Part shown: piece by piece, positions 50,952 through 59,381 of the stretch
How the letters are laid out: every line of letters begins with the position of its first letter
Position numbering within the stretch: position 1 is the first letter of the stretch
Assembly: GCA_028288765.1 (NCBI GenBank)
Contig: JAQGHQ010000496.1
Coordinates: 1 to 64,000 of the forward strand
DNA length: 64,000 bases
Reading direction: 5' to 3'
Source of the DNA: Gemmataceae bacterium
GTDB lineage: Bacteria > Planctomycetota > Planctomycetia > Gemmatales > Gemmataceae
Program-made: the position numbers and the translations under genes
Notes under the pieces: generated by a model
Told to the model about the DNA's origin: nothing
Seen by the model: only the letters and a program-made list of their open reading frames with translations
The model's database searches: none

Positions 50952-51290
50952 TCACCCCCCGAACGCGGCGACGGCCTGGTCCCGGGTCGCGTACACGCCC
51001 AGCACCCGGGTGACCCGGGCCAGCTCCAGTACCGTCTTCACGTCCCGCCTCGGGCTGCAGATCCGCAGATCCCCGCCCGCCTCCCGGCACCGCCGCTGGA
51101 CGGAGATCAGCGCCCCACACCCGGCGCTGTCCACGAACCCCACCCGGTGCAGGTCCACGACCAGCTTCGGGCGATCGATCGCCAGGTAGACCAGCTGGCC
51201 CTTCACGTCGTCGGCGTTCGTCATATCGAGTGAATCGCCCAGCAGCTCGATGACTGTGACATCACCGGTCACTTCCAGGTTCGTCTCCAC
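50952..51290 (-). CDS. STAS-domain anti-sigma factor antagonist
   Basis: This 112-residue protein is a STAS domain of the SpoIIAA/RsbV type. The phosphorylatable serine is in FVDSAGCGALISVQRRC (S55), next to DAxG-type residues, and the strands are VTVIELLGDSLDMTNADDVK and KLVVDLHRVGFVD. Such proteins bind anti-sigma kinases and are switched off by phosphorylation. The GTG at 51290 with a GGAGA ribosome-binding site gives the natural N-terminus. It lies downstream of the adenylate cyclase in the same orientation, 65 bases apart, within a signalling cluster. Confidence 0.88.
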   Translation of the reverse strand: METNLEVTGDVTVIELLGDSLDMTNADDVKGQLVYLAIDRPKLVVDLHRVGFVDSAGCGALISVQRRCREAGGDLRICSPRRDVKTVLELARVTRVLGVYATRDQAVAAFGG

Positions 51291-51355
51291 ATGATGTCTC
51301 CGGGCGACGGCTGCGAAACCGGGTCCGTTCCGCGTCGCGCGACCACGCTACCACG

Positions 51356-53176
51356 CTACTTGCTGGTCAACGGGATGACCCCGTCCCAGTGGGGCGGGGG
51401 GCTATGGTTATACTGTAGGATGAAACCGGTCAACAGGTCTTTCCCGCGGTCCTGCGGCGGCAGCTTGTGCAGGATCTCGTACGCCCGCACCCACTCGCCC
51501 GCCAGGAACGCTTCCAGCGCCGCGTCGTAGTCGGCCAGGTGGTCGTCCGTTAAGACGGAATCCGGGCCGGCCGGGGGGACGAGCTCGTTCACCATCAGCG
51601 GGGTTTCCAGCCCGTACGGGCGGACCTTCGCCAGCCGCCGGACCCGGGCCGCGTCCCGCGGCATGTGAGCCCGGACGGCTCCCGCCGTCGGCTCGTCCAG
51701 GAGGACCGGCACCCGCAGCGGTTTCGTCATCCCTTCCAGCCGGGCCGCGAGGTTCACCACCGGGCCGAACACGCCCACCTTGGCCTGCTCCGCCGTCCCG
51801 ATCCCGCCGGCCACCGCCCGCCCGGACGCGATCCCGATCCCGGCCCGGAACCCGAACAGCGGGTGGGCTTCGGCCCGGCTGACCGTCTCGAACGCGGCCC
51901 GGATGCCGAGCGCGGCCCGGCAGGCGTTCTCCTCCCGGGCCGGGTCGTCCAGCGGCCACCCCCAGAACCCCATCGCCGCGTCCCCGTAGAAGTCGGCGAT
52001 CGCCCCCCGGTTCTCGACGATGTTCTGGGTCATGACCCCGAGCGCGGTGCTGACCCGGTGCAGCACCGCCAGCAGGTTCCCGGCCGACTCCTCGACCTTC
52101 CGCGAGAACCCGCGGAGGTCGCAGAACAGGACCGTCACGTCGGTCTCGCGGGGCTCCAGCGCGCGGGGGGCGTCCTGGCCCGAGAGGACGTTCAGCACGC
52201 CCGGCGAGAAGAACCGCCGGAACACCCCCTGCCGCTCGCGGAGGACCTGCACCTGCCGGAGCGACCCGACGATTTCCGCCACCAGCTCGGTGAACTTCAC
52301 GTCGTCCCGGAGCTCGTTCGACTGCAGCGGGCCGAGGACGGTGGACGCGGCGTCGCCGGTGAACCGCCCGGTCACGTACAGCCCCCACCCCCGGCACCCT
52401 TCCCCGACGAGCGGGGTGCAGAACGCCCAGTCGAACCGGCCCTGCAGGGTGTACATGGGGGCGGCCGGCGGGACGGGGGCCGACCAGACGTGCAGGACCG
52501 TCTGCTGCTGGTTCGCCACCGCCGCGGTGACCAGTCGCCGGCTCGGCTCGAACGCCCCTTCACAGGCCCGGCGGCGGTCCCAGTGCAGCACCCGCACCGG
52601 CGGCCCGGCGTCGGCCTCCTTCGGCCCGCACGGCTCGACCGCCCCGACCTCGGTCGCGACCAGCGCGACCGCGTCGGCCCGGGGGACGCCGGCGAGGAGC
52701 ATGTCCCCGAGCCGGGCGAACAGGTCGGCGTCGTTCGCCGCGCTCGAGATCACCTCCGGGAGCTTGCTCAGCACGTCGAGCCGGTGTGGGGCGTCGCGGA
52801 ACTTCAGCCGGTCGAGCTCCTCGTGCCCGATGGTCCGGGCTTCGAGCAGGACCGGGCCGTTCGCGGGGGACGGGGTCGCCCGCCGGTCGGCCACGGTGAA
52901 CACCGTCCGCCCGATCACGAACGCCCCGCCGGGCGGGAGGTCGAACGCGTCCTCCGGCTTCCCGTTGTGGAACACCGGGTTGGCCGAGCCCGCCACCCGG
53001 CGGACCTTGAGCCGGCCGGCCCGCCACGTCAGCTCGGCGTGCCGGTGGGAGAGGAACGACTCCCACGGGACCGGCCAGGCGGCCGGGTCGCGGCCGAGGG
53101 TCACGGGCGCGCCCGGGGGGAGCGGCCGCCGCCAGTTGTCGTCCGGTCGCGGGCCTTGTGCGATGAGGTCGGGCAT
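51356..53176 (-). CDS. FHA-GAF-adenylate/guanylate cyclase
   Basis: This 606-residue protein begins with an FHA-like phosphothreonine-binding domain (about 20-100: PVTLGRDPAAWPVPWESFLS, HAELTWRAGRLKVRRVAGSA). A GAF-like region follows (about 130-300), then a class III cyclase domain (about 345-560). The cyclase metal aspartates are D353 (LFCDLRGFSRK) and D399 (FYGDAAMGFWGW), and a VNLAARLEG motif follows. It probably makes cAMP or cGMP in response to a phosphorylated partner. The neighbouring serine/threonine kinase (53304) is an obvious candidate to create that phosphothreonine. Confidence 0.9.
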   Translation of the reverse strand: MPDLIAQGPRPDDNWRRPLPPGAPVTLGRDPAAWPVPWESFLSHRHAELTWRAGRLKVRRVAGSANPVFHNGKPEDAFDLPPGGAFVIGRTVFTVADRRATPSPANGPVLLEARTIGHEELDRLKFRDAPHRLDVLSKLPEVISSAANDADLFARLGDMLLAGVPRADAVALVATEVGAVEPCGPKEADAGPPVRVLHWDRRRACEGAFEPSRRLVTAAVANQQQTVLHVWSAPVPPAAPMYTLQGRFDWAFCTPLVGEGCRGWGLYVTGRFTGDAASTVLGPLQSNELRDDVKFTELVAEIVGSLRQVQVLRERQGVFRRFFSPGVLNVLSGQDAPRALEPRETDVTVLFCDLRGFSRKVEESAGNLLAVLHRVSTALGVMTQNIVENRGAIADFYGDAAMGFWGWPLDDPAREENACRAALGIRAAFETVSRAEAHPLFGFRAGIGIASGRAVAGGIGTAEQAKVGVFGPVVNLAARLEGMTKPLRVPVLLDEPTAGAVRAHMPRDAARVRRLAKVRPYGLETPLMVNELVPPAGPDSVLTDDHLADYDAALEAFLAGEWVRAYEILHKLPPQDRGKDLLTGFILQYNHSPPPHWDGVIPLTSK

Positions 53177-53186
53177 GGACGGCGGA

Positions 53187-53280
53187 ACCTCTCCCCCGAC
53201 CCCTCCCCTGAAAAAGGGAGGGGAGAATACCCCGAGTCTGACACCCCCTTCCTTTTCAGGGAAAGGGGTTGGGGGGTTAG
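53187..53280. repeat. CCCTCCCCTGAAAAAGGG-type inverted repeat
   Basis: About 53187-53225 (CCCTCCCCTGAAAAAGGGAG) pairs with about 53244-53276 (CCTTTTCAGGGAAAGGGGTT); each side is also partly self-complementary. A relative of the same family lies at 57394-57480 inside the rnpA coding region. It lies between the cyclase start (53176) and the end of the kinase gene (53304). Confidence 0.75.
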
Positions 53281-53303
53281 GTTCTGCCGCCCCGGGGGTT
53301 AGG

Positions 53304-55508
53304 TTACGCCTTCGACTCCCCCACGGCAGTCGGCTCGGCGGCGACGGCGATCGACCGGCCGGTCGTACTCCCGCCGGAGCCCGGCCCGTCCGCCCCGGCG
53401 GTCCGGGTACTGCTCGTGGCGATCGGCAGCCCGGCCCACCGCCGCATGAACCGGGTGATCCGCGACGAGGACGTGGCGTCCACCACGGACATCATTCCCG
53501 CCCACATCACGAGGATCAGGACGAGCACGAACATCAGCGCGGCGGCCGCCCCGTACCCGAGTCTCCACTGCAAATCGCGGACCGGTGCCAGCACGTCGGC
53601 CCGTCGCTCCTGGACCACGACCACCCACCCGGTATCGAGCAGCAGCCCGCCCTCCAGCCGGACAACGACCCGCTCGGGGGATGCCAGCCACGGCGTGGCG
53701 AACTTCCCGCCGACTGGGTCCAGGTAGCCCTGTTCGGCCGCGAACTCGGGCTTCCCGGCGTCCGCCCACCGGACGACCTCGTCGGCGTAGTGCAGGGTCA
53801 GCTCGGGGCCGGCCGCCGCGTCCCGGGCCTGCTCCAGGTACGGGTGCCGGATGATCAGCCCCCGCCGCCCGGTCGCGTCCGCCCGGGTGTCGACCAGGAC
53901 GGCGAACCGCTCGCGGTCGCCGTCGACCCGGGTCTGCCCCTTCAGGTCGAGGTTCATCCCGAGAACCCCGACCGGCTCGCCCGGCTTCGCGTCCGACGCC
54001 CACACCGGGACGGTGAACGCGACCGTCAGGTATTCCTCCTGGTTCTCCCCGACCCGGCGGAACACGAGCGACCGGTACGGGCGGGTGACCGGCGGCGGGG
54101 CGGGGCCGATTTTCTTCTCCAGGTCCCGCCCCTGCCCGTGGAAGTAGTCCCGGAACCCGAGGTACCGGAACCGCTGCTGCGGGGCCGGCGGGGCGGTCCC
54201 GTAGAGGCTGCCCCCGCGGGTGTCGGCGAACCAGAGGCGGGCCCGCCCGTCCTCGTCGAACTGCGGGTCGTACTTCGTCTTCCGCCGGCCGAGCCAGGTG
54301 TCGAGCTCGTCCCCCGCCGCCCGCTTCCGGAACTCGTCCGGGGGCATCTCCAGCAGCACCCGCAACTGTGGGTCGCGGGCCTCGTGTTCCAGAATCTGCC
54401 ACCGGTACTGGGTCTGGACGGCGAGCCGCTCGGCGGCGGCTTTTGCGGCGAACCGGTTCCCCTCCGTCGCTTCTTCCACCACCTCCCGCCCGGCAGTCGA
54501 AACCGTGTCCCGGAACAGGGTGAACCCGATGGCCGCCATGACGACGAGCAGGGCGGTAAAGCCCATGCCGGTGAGCACCATCAGCGGGCGGCGGACCCGG
54601 TGGAGCTCCCAGCCCTCGAGGGCGGACAGGGCCGCCTGCGGGTTCGGATACCGGTTCCGGGGGTTGGCCGCGAGGCACTTGCTCACGACCGCGGCCAGCC
54701 CGGCGTCGACCCCCGCCACCTTGTAGTGCGCGGCCGGGGGCGGGGAGGTTTCGATCAGGTGCCGGTAGGCGGCGAGCTGGCCGTCGAGCGGCCCGGTCCC
54801 GACCACCGCGCTCGCCTCGGTTCTGTCGCGGTGGGGCGGGTGCCCGGTGAGCATCCGGTACATCACCGCCCCGAGGGCGTACACGTCCCACCGGGCGTCC
54901 GGGACGGCCTTCAGGTCGGCCTGTTCCGGGGCCATGTAGAAGAGCGTCCCGAGGGCCGGGGAGATCTCGTTCGTCAGCCGGGACTGGCCGAAGTCGGCCA
55001 GCCGGGGCCTCCGCTCGTAATCGAGCAGGATGTTCGCCGGCTTCAGGTCGCAGTGCAGGATGCCCTTGTCGTGGGCGTGGACGAGCCCCCGGGCGACGTC
55101 CCGGAACAGGGTCACCGCGTCGTGGACGGTGAGGGCCCGGTGGCGGAGCAGGTCTTCGAGCGACCCGTTCTCCATGTACTCCATCACGTAATACGGCGGC
55201 TCGGCCTCCCACCCGACCTTGAACAGCTGGACGACGTACCGGTCGTTGAACAGGTAGCGGAGTTTCTCCACCTCGCGGGCGAGCGCGGCCCAGTCGGTCC
55301 CGCCGCGGCGGGTGTAGTACTTGATCGCGACCTTCCGCCCGCTGTTACTGTCGACCGCGACCCAGACCTCCCCGTACGCCCCCTTCCCGATGAACGCCTC
55401 CTGCTCGTACCCCGGGACCTTCACCGGCGGCCGCACCCCGTGCAGGCTGAGCGCCCGGGCCTGTTCCCGGTCGTCGTCGCCCATCACTGGGGTGTGACCC
55501 GAATCCAT
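53304..55508 (-). CDS. Serine/threonine protein kinase with extracytoplasmic sensor region
   Basis: This 734-residue kinase shows all key residues: the glycine loop (AFIGKGAYGEVWVAV), K63 (VAIKYY), catalytic D154 (HCDLKPANILL), the DFG-like D172 (ADFGQS) and APE (YMAPEQ). A membrane helix at about 309-332 (LMVLTGMGFTALLVVMAAIG) leads to a long outside region (about 335-640, dCACHE-like), then a second helix (LMFVLVLILVMWAGMMSVV) and a short basic tail. The start at 55508 (MDSGHTPVMG) is the first methionine of a sensible N-terminus. It may phosphorylate the FHA-cyclase partner, but this is inference. Confidence 0.88.
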   Translation of the reverse strand: MDSGHTPVMGDDDREQARALSLHGVRPPVKVPGYEQEAFIGKGAYGEVWVAVDSNSGRKVAIKYYTRRGGTDWAALAREVEKLRYLFNDRYVVQLFKVGWEAEPPYYVMEYMENGSLEDLLRHRALTVHDAVTLFRDVARGLVHAHDKGILHCDLKPANILLDYERRPRLADFGQSRLTNEISPALGTLFYMAPEQADLKAVPDARWDVYALGAVMYRMLTGHPPHRDRTEASAVVGTGPLDGQLAAYRHLIETSPPPAAHYKVAGVDAGLAAVVSKCLAANPRNRYPNPQAALSALEGWELHRVRRPLMVLTGMGFTALLVVMAAIGFTLFRDTVSTAGREVVEEATEGNRFAAKAAAERLAVQTQYRWQILEHEARDPQLRVLLEMPPDEFRKRAAGDELDTWLGRRKTKYDPQFDEDGRARLWFADTRGGSLYGTAPPAPQQRFRYLGFRDYFHGQGRDLEKKIGPAPPPVTRPYRSLVFRRVGENQEEYLTVAFTVPVWASDAKPGEPVGVLGMNLDLKGQTRVDGDRERFAVLVDTRADATGRRGLIIRHPYLEQARDAAAGPELTLHYADEVVRWADAGKPEFAAEQGYLDPVGGKFATPWLASPERVVVRLEGGLLLDTGWVVVVQERRADVLAPVRDLQWRLGYGAAAALMFVLVLILVMWAGMMSVVDATSSSRITRFMRRWAGLPIATSSTRTAGADGPGSGGSTTGRSIAVAAEPTAVGESKA

Positions 55509-55834
55509 CAGCACCGACTCCGCGAGAAAGAACGCGTCCCCGAACACACCAACACCCCCGGTACCATGTGAACCGGGTGAAGGTACCCCCTTGCGCCGGG
55601 CGGGGCGTAATGACCCATCGTGTCTGTTATATCCCGAAGCATACCGAACCGCGGCCGCCGAGAGAACCCGGTGGCCGCCGGAGGCCGCCCCCCTCCGGCG
55701 GTTTCGCCCGCGACCCGGTTGTCTCGCCCCGCCGGGGTGGAGAGAATAGCGGCAGACCGCGGGTCCGCGACGACCGAGCCCGGAGCATCCCCCGGGGCTT
55801 CCTTCCCTCACACAGGCGTAAAGAGAGCCTATTC
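55509..55834. other. Divergent intergenic region with an imperfect palindrome
   Basis: This 326-base gap separates the kinase gene (minus) from the ThuA gene (plus). About 55658-55684 (GAGAGAACCCGGTGGCCGCC) pairs imperfectly with about 55692-55725 (contains CGACCCGGTTGTCTCG). Promoters for both genes probably lie here, but none is clear to me. Confidence 0.5.
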
Positions 55835-56737
55835 GTGACACTCTCCCGTCGGAATTTTCTCGGAACGGCCGCCGCGGCCGTGATCGCCGGGACCACCCCG
55901 GTGCCGGCCCGCGAAGCCGGGCCGAAAAAGCTGGTGCTGATCGCCGGCACCCCGAGCCACGGCCCGGGGGATCACGAGTTCAACGCCGGGGTGTTGCTCC
56001 TCGACAAGTGCCTCAAACCTGTGCCGGGCCTCGAAACCGTTGTCTTCCGGAACGGCTACCCGAAGGACGATTCGGCCCTCGACACGGCCGACGGCATCCT
56101 CTGCTACGCCGACGGCGGGGGCGGGCACCCGCTGGTCCGCGAGAAGCGGCTGGAGCGGATCGGGAAGTTGATGGCGAAGGGCGTCGGGCTGATGTGCGCG
56201 CACTACGGGGTGGAGGTGCAGAAGGACCTGGGCGGGCCCGAGTTCAAGGAGTGGATCGGCGGGTACTACGAACACATGTACTCGTGTAACCCGATGTGGC
56301 GCCCGGAGTTCACCGACTTTCCCGGCCACCCGGTCGGTAACGGGGTGAAGCCGTTCGCGGTCCGCGACGAGTGGTACTTCAACATGCGGTTCCGGGACGA
56401 CATGAAGGGGATCACGCCGATCCTCACGGCGAAGCCGTCGGACGAGGTCCGGGACGGGCCGTACGTGTACCCGAAGGGGCCTTACAAACACATCCAGGAG
56501 AACAAGGGGCGGGCCGAGACGATGATGTGGGCCGCCGAGCGGGCCGACGGCGGGCGGGGCGTCGGGTTCACCGGGGGCCACTTCCACCGGAACTGGGCGA
56601 CCGACGACTTCCGCAAGGTGGTGCTGAACGCCCTGCTCTGGATCTGCAGGGTCGAGGTGCCGAAGGACGGGGTGGTCTCCCGGGTCACCGAGGCCGACAT
56701 GATGGCGAACCTGGACCCCAAGGGTGGGAAGAAGTAA
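55835..56737 (+). CDS. ThuA-domain protein with Tat signal
   Basis: This 300-residue protein starts at GTG 55835 and has a twin-arginine signal (SRRNFLGTAAAAVIAG) and a ThuA-like, class I glutamine-amidotransferase-like fold: KKLVLIAGTPSHGPGDHEFN, a segment with ILCYADGGGGHPLV, LMCAHYGVEV, and the downstream GFTGGHFHRNW. ThuA-type proteins are tied to trehalose or other sugar use and are abundant in planctomycetes. An in-frame longer version exists but reads through non-native sequence. Confidence 0.82.
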   Translation: MTLSRRNFLGTAAAAVIAGTTPVPAREAGPKKLVLIAGTPSHGPGDHEFNAGVLLLDKCLKPVPGLETVVFRNGYPKDDSALDTADGILCYADGGGGHPLVREKRLERIGKLMAKGVGLMCAHYGVEVQKDLGGPEFKEWIGGYYEHMYSCNPMWRPEFTDFPGHPVGNGVKPFAVRDEWYFNMRFRDDMKGITPILTAKPSDEVRDGPYVYPKGPYKHIQENKGRAETMMWAAERADGGRGVGFTGGHFHRNWATDDFRKVVLNALLWICRVEVPKDGVVSRVTEADMMANLDPKGGKK

Positions 56738-57139
56738 CTCCGAAAATCGAAGCTCCAAGGCGTCGGGCTGGTAATACCACCCGCTTGAGACCGGTTACGC
56801 GCCTCCCTGAAAGTGATTCGGAACTCCTGATCTACACAGGTCTTCCAACAAAAATGATCAGGTCAACGGGTTAAGATTGGTTAAGATTTTCCTGGTTGTC
56901 GCGCCGCGCGTGTCGCCTGGGCGACTCAACCGGCGGCGATTAACTTTCGTTAACTCGTTAACTATACATACGTATATAAATAGTTCACATGCTAGATAGA
57001 TATGGTCGCACTGTTGACGCAGCAACGCCCCTGTCCGAGCCTGACCGGTTGAGCGAGCGGGGGGAAGAATTGGACCCGACCCCGGCCTGGCGCCCTTGCG
57101 ACAGGGGGGTCGGATGTGGTGCTTCGAATTTCGGGTTTC
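56738..57139. other. AT-rich island with direct repeats next to yidD-rnpA
   Basis: Composition is unlike the rest of the window. The tandem direct repeat GGTTAAGATT lies at 56869-56878 and 56879-56888. TTAACT-type repeats are at 56941, 56951 and 56960, and the AT-rich string ACTATACATACGTATATAAA follows (56962-56981). The region holds no gene. I do not find DnaA boxes (TTATCCACA) in it, so an origin is only a possibility suggested by the neighbours. Confidence 0.6.
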
Positions 57140-57388
57140 CTACGGGGGGTCGTATCCCCCCGAGGACCACGGGTTGCACCGGCACAACCGCCACACGCCC
57201 TTCGCGGAGCCGACGACCGGTCCGTACTTCTTCACCGACAGGATGAAATACTCGCTGCACCCGGGCTGGAACCGGCACAGCGGCGGGAGGAGCGGGCGGA
57301 GCAGCCACTGGTAGCCGCGGACGCACCCGATCAGCACGCCCGACACCACCCAGACCGGCCCCTTCCAGATCCAGCGCAGCGCGGTCAT
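57140..57388 (-). CDS. yidD: YidD membrane protein insertion efficiency factor
   Basis: This 82-residue protein has the YidD core: RGYQWLLRPLLPPLCRFQPG, then CSEYFILSVKKYGPVVGSAK and a terminal CRCNPWSSGGYDPP. YidD helps proteins enter the inner membrane with YidC. Its start overlaps the rnpA stop by 4 bases (ATGA), the arrangement often found near the chromosome origin in bacteria. Confidence 0.92.
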   Translation of the reverse strand: MTALRWIWKGPVWVVSGVLIGCVRGYQWLLRPLLPPLCRFQPGCSEYFILSVKKYGPVVGSAKGVWRLCRCNPWSSGGYDPP

Positions 57389-57879
57389 GTCGGAAACCCC
57401 TCCCCTAAAAAGGGTGGGGAGGAAGACAGGCCGATTTCTTCTCCCCCTTCCTTCTTGGGGAAGGGGGCCGGGGGGTTAGGCGCCGGAGCCGGAGGGCTTG
57501 GCCTCTTCCCCTCCCTCAGCTTCTTCGCCGCCTGCGAGGCCAGCTTCAGCAGCGACGCCTTGACCGCCTCCTGCGTCGGCTCGGGGCCGGGCCGCGGGAT
57601 CATGATGAAGTCCACGCCGGAGGGCAGGTCGTGCTGGGTCAGCCGGAACGCCTCGCGGAAGAGCCGCTTGTACCGGTTCCGGACGACCGCCCCGCCGACC
57701 TTCCGCGACACCGAGCACCCGAGCCGCGGGTGAGCCAGCCCGTTCTCGCAGGCGTACACGATCAACACCGCGTCCGACACGGACTTTTTCCGGGCGTAGC
57801 AGCGCTCGAACTCCGCCGGGGTCTTCATCCGCCGGGACTGTGGGAAGGTCAACCGGGGCTGGTCGGGCGGGGAGACCAT
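57385..57879 (-). CDS. rnpA: Ribonuclease P protein component with repeat-derived C-terminal tail
   Basis: RnpA is the protein subunit of RNase P, which trims tRNA 5' ends. Residues about 10-120 show the fold: SRRMKTPAEFERCYARKKSV, AHPRLGCSVSRKVGGAVVRN, RYKRLFREAFRL with the RNR motif at 68-70. I chose the ATG at 57879; further upstream the frame reads through the CACAAAG repeat. From residue about 135 to the end (NPPAPFPKKEGGEEIGLSSS and onward) the sequence is encoded by a palindromic repeat (57394-57480). rpmH, usually just upstream, is absent; upstream lies repeat DNA. Confidence 0.9.
   Translation of the reverse strand: MVSPPDQPRLTFPQSRRMKTPAEFERCYARKKSVSDAVLIVYACENGLAHPRLGCSVSRKVGGAVVRNRYKRLFREAFRLTQHDLPSGVDFIMIPRPGPEPTQEAVKASLLKLASQAAKKLREGKRPSPPAPAPNPPAPFPKKEGGEEIGLSSSPPFLGEGFPT
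57394..57480. repeat. CCCTCCCCT/AAGGG-type inverted repeat inside rnpA
   Basis: The left arm from about 57394 (CCCCTCCCCTAAAAAGGGTG) pairs with the right arm to about 57480 (CTTCTTGGGGAAGGGGGCCG). It is the same family as 53187-53280. It encodes the last 30 residues of RnpA. Confidence 0.8.
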
Positions 57880-58271
57880 CGGATTCAGGAACCTCACCAC
57901 AGATTCAAAAACAAAAAGCAAAAAGCTCACCACAAAGGCACGAAGATCACACAAAGGACACAAAGAGGGAGAGTTGACAGACCTTTCGGGTTCGGGTCGC
58001 CTTGTCTTCAGCCCCAACGGGGCGGCAGAGAGTAGCCCAGGCCGTCAGGCCTGGGCTTTCTTCAAAACAACTCACCACAAAGGCACGAAGGGGACACAAA
58101 GGACACAAAGAAAGCAGGAAGTAGAATTAAACTCTTGGCCACCATACCGCTTTTGCGGTGAGCGTCTTCGACCCGAACCCGAAGGGTCTATCAACTCTCC
58201 TCTTTGTGTCCTTTGTGTCCCCTTCGTGCCTTTGTGGTAAATGGTTCGAATGGTTCGGGGGACTGGTTCGC
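57880..58271. other. 392-base intergenic stretch made of repeats
   Basis: Most of it is the nested CACAAAG palindrome (57927-58239). Between the arms lie another copy of the CACAAAG motif and a CCCAGGCC-type hairpin (58036-58056). No gene, and no rpmH between the flanking genes. Confidence 0.75.
57927..58239. repeat. Nested CACAAAG-type inverted repeat
   Basis: The outer left arm 57927-57999 begins TCACCACAAAGGCACGAAG and continues to a CTTTCGGGTTCGGGTCG end. The outer right arm about 58169-58239 mirrors it (CGACCCGAACCCGAAGGG, ending CTTTGTGGTAA). Between them a second left-type copy starts at about 58072 (CACCACAAAGGCACGAAGGG), so one element has been placed inside another. Same family as 22398-22521. 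Confidence 0.85.
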
Positions 58272-59225
58272 TCATGCCCACGGGACGTGGGCGCGGGGTT
58301 TCTGCGGGTGGAGTGCGGCGAACTCCTCGATCAGCCGCCGGCTCTTCTCGTCCACGGTGCCGGACGGGACCATCACCTTGAACACGAGGTACTGGTCGCC
58401 GCCGTTGACGCCTTTACCCCTCAGCCGTAGCTTCGCCCCGCCCGACGTGCCCGGCGGGACTTTCACCTCCAGCCGCGTGCCGTCGATCGTCGGCACCTCG
58501 ACCTTCGCCCCGAGCACCGCCTCGGGCAGGCTGATCGGCACGTCGAGGTAAATGTCGTTCCCCTCGCGCCGGAAGTACGGGTGCGGGGCGACCTTCACCC
58601 GCAACAGCACCTCCGTCCCGCCGGTCGCTTCGGCCGGCACCCGGAGCTTCTTCCCTTCCTCGATGCCCGCCGGCACCTTCACGTCGATCCGCTGCCCGCC
58701 GACCTCGATCGCCACGCTCCCGCCGCCCGCCGCGACCTCGAAGGGGACGGTCACCTCCGACTCGATCGGCTCGGCCGCCCGGCGGGCCCGGGTTCGCTGC
58801 TTGGCCCGCCGCCCCCCGCCGAACAGGTCGCCGAGGTCCGGTCCGGCCCCGCCGGGGCCCATCCCTCCACCGAACAGGTTCTTGAAGAGTTCCTCGGCCA
58901 TTTCGGGATCGACGTTCCCGCCGCCCGGACCGCCGAAGGGGCTCCCACCCGGGAACCCGCCGGGAAAGCCGCCGGCCCCGCCCCCGCCGGGGAACCCGCC
59001 CGGCCCGGGGCCGGCGAACCCGAACCGGTCGTAGTTCGCCTTCTTCGTCGGGTCGGACAGGATCTCGTAGGCCGTCTGCACTTCCTTGTAGGCCGTGTCG
59101 GCCTGCTTGTCGCCCGGGTTGCGGTCCGGGTGGTGCTTCTTCGACAGCTTCCGGTACGCCTTCTGGATCTCCTCCTTGGAGGCGGATTTTGAGACGCCGA
59201 GAACTTCGTACGGGTCGCGGGGCAT
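58272..59225 (-). CDS. DnaJ-type co-chaperone (CbpA/DnaJ class II)
   Basis: This 317-residue protein has an N-terminal J-domain with HPD at 32-34 (RKLSKKHHPDRNPGDKQADT) and a Gly/Phe-rich linker (FPGGGGAGGFPGGFPGG). The C-terminal substrate-binding domains (IESEVTVPFEVAAGGGSVAI; GNDIYLDVPISLPEAVLGAK) follow. The zinc-finger repeats of DnaJ are absent, so it is of the CbpA type, working with DnaK to fold proteins. The start at 59225 (MPRDPYEVLGVSKS) is the family start; the longer frame adds non-native residues. Confidence 0.92.
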   Translation of the reverse strand: MPRDPYEVLGVSKSASKEEIQKAYRKLSKKHHPDRNPGDKQADTAYKEVQTAYEILSDPTKKANYDRFGFAGPGPGGFPGGGGAGGFPGGFPGGSPFGGPGGGNVDPEMAEELFKNLFGGGMGPGGAGPDLGDLFGGGRRAKQRTRARRAAEPIESEVTVPFEVAAGGGSVAIEVGGQRIDVKVPAGIEEGKKLRVPAEATGGTEVLLRVKVAPHPYFRREGNDIYLDVPISLPEAVLGAKVEVPTIDGTRLEVKVPPGTSGGAKLRLRGKGVNGGDQYLVFKVMVPSGTVDEKSRRLIEEFAALHPQKPRAHVPWA

Positions 59226-59381
59226 GGTCGGTGGCGGCCGGGGGCCGTCCGTCGGGTTGCGTGTGGGCAGCGGGCTCGCGCCTGGCGGTATTCTAGCGCA
59301 CGGCGAGTCCGCCGCCAGAACCCGTCCGCTTAGATCGGTGTCCGTTCGGGTGAGATTCGCCCCCGTCCCCGGAGATCCCGC

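Noticed and set aside
56860-57000. Chromosome origin with DnaA boxes
   Set aside because: No TTATCCACA-type boxes were found, dnaA is not here and rpmH is not next to rnpA. I kept only the repeats as a finding.
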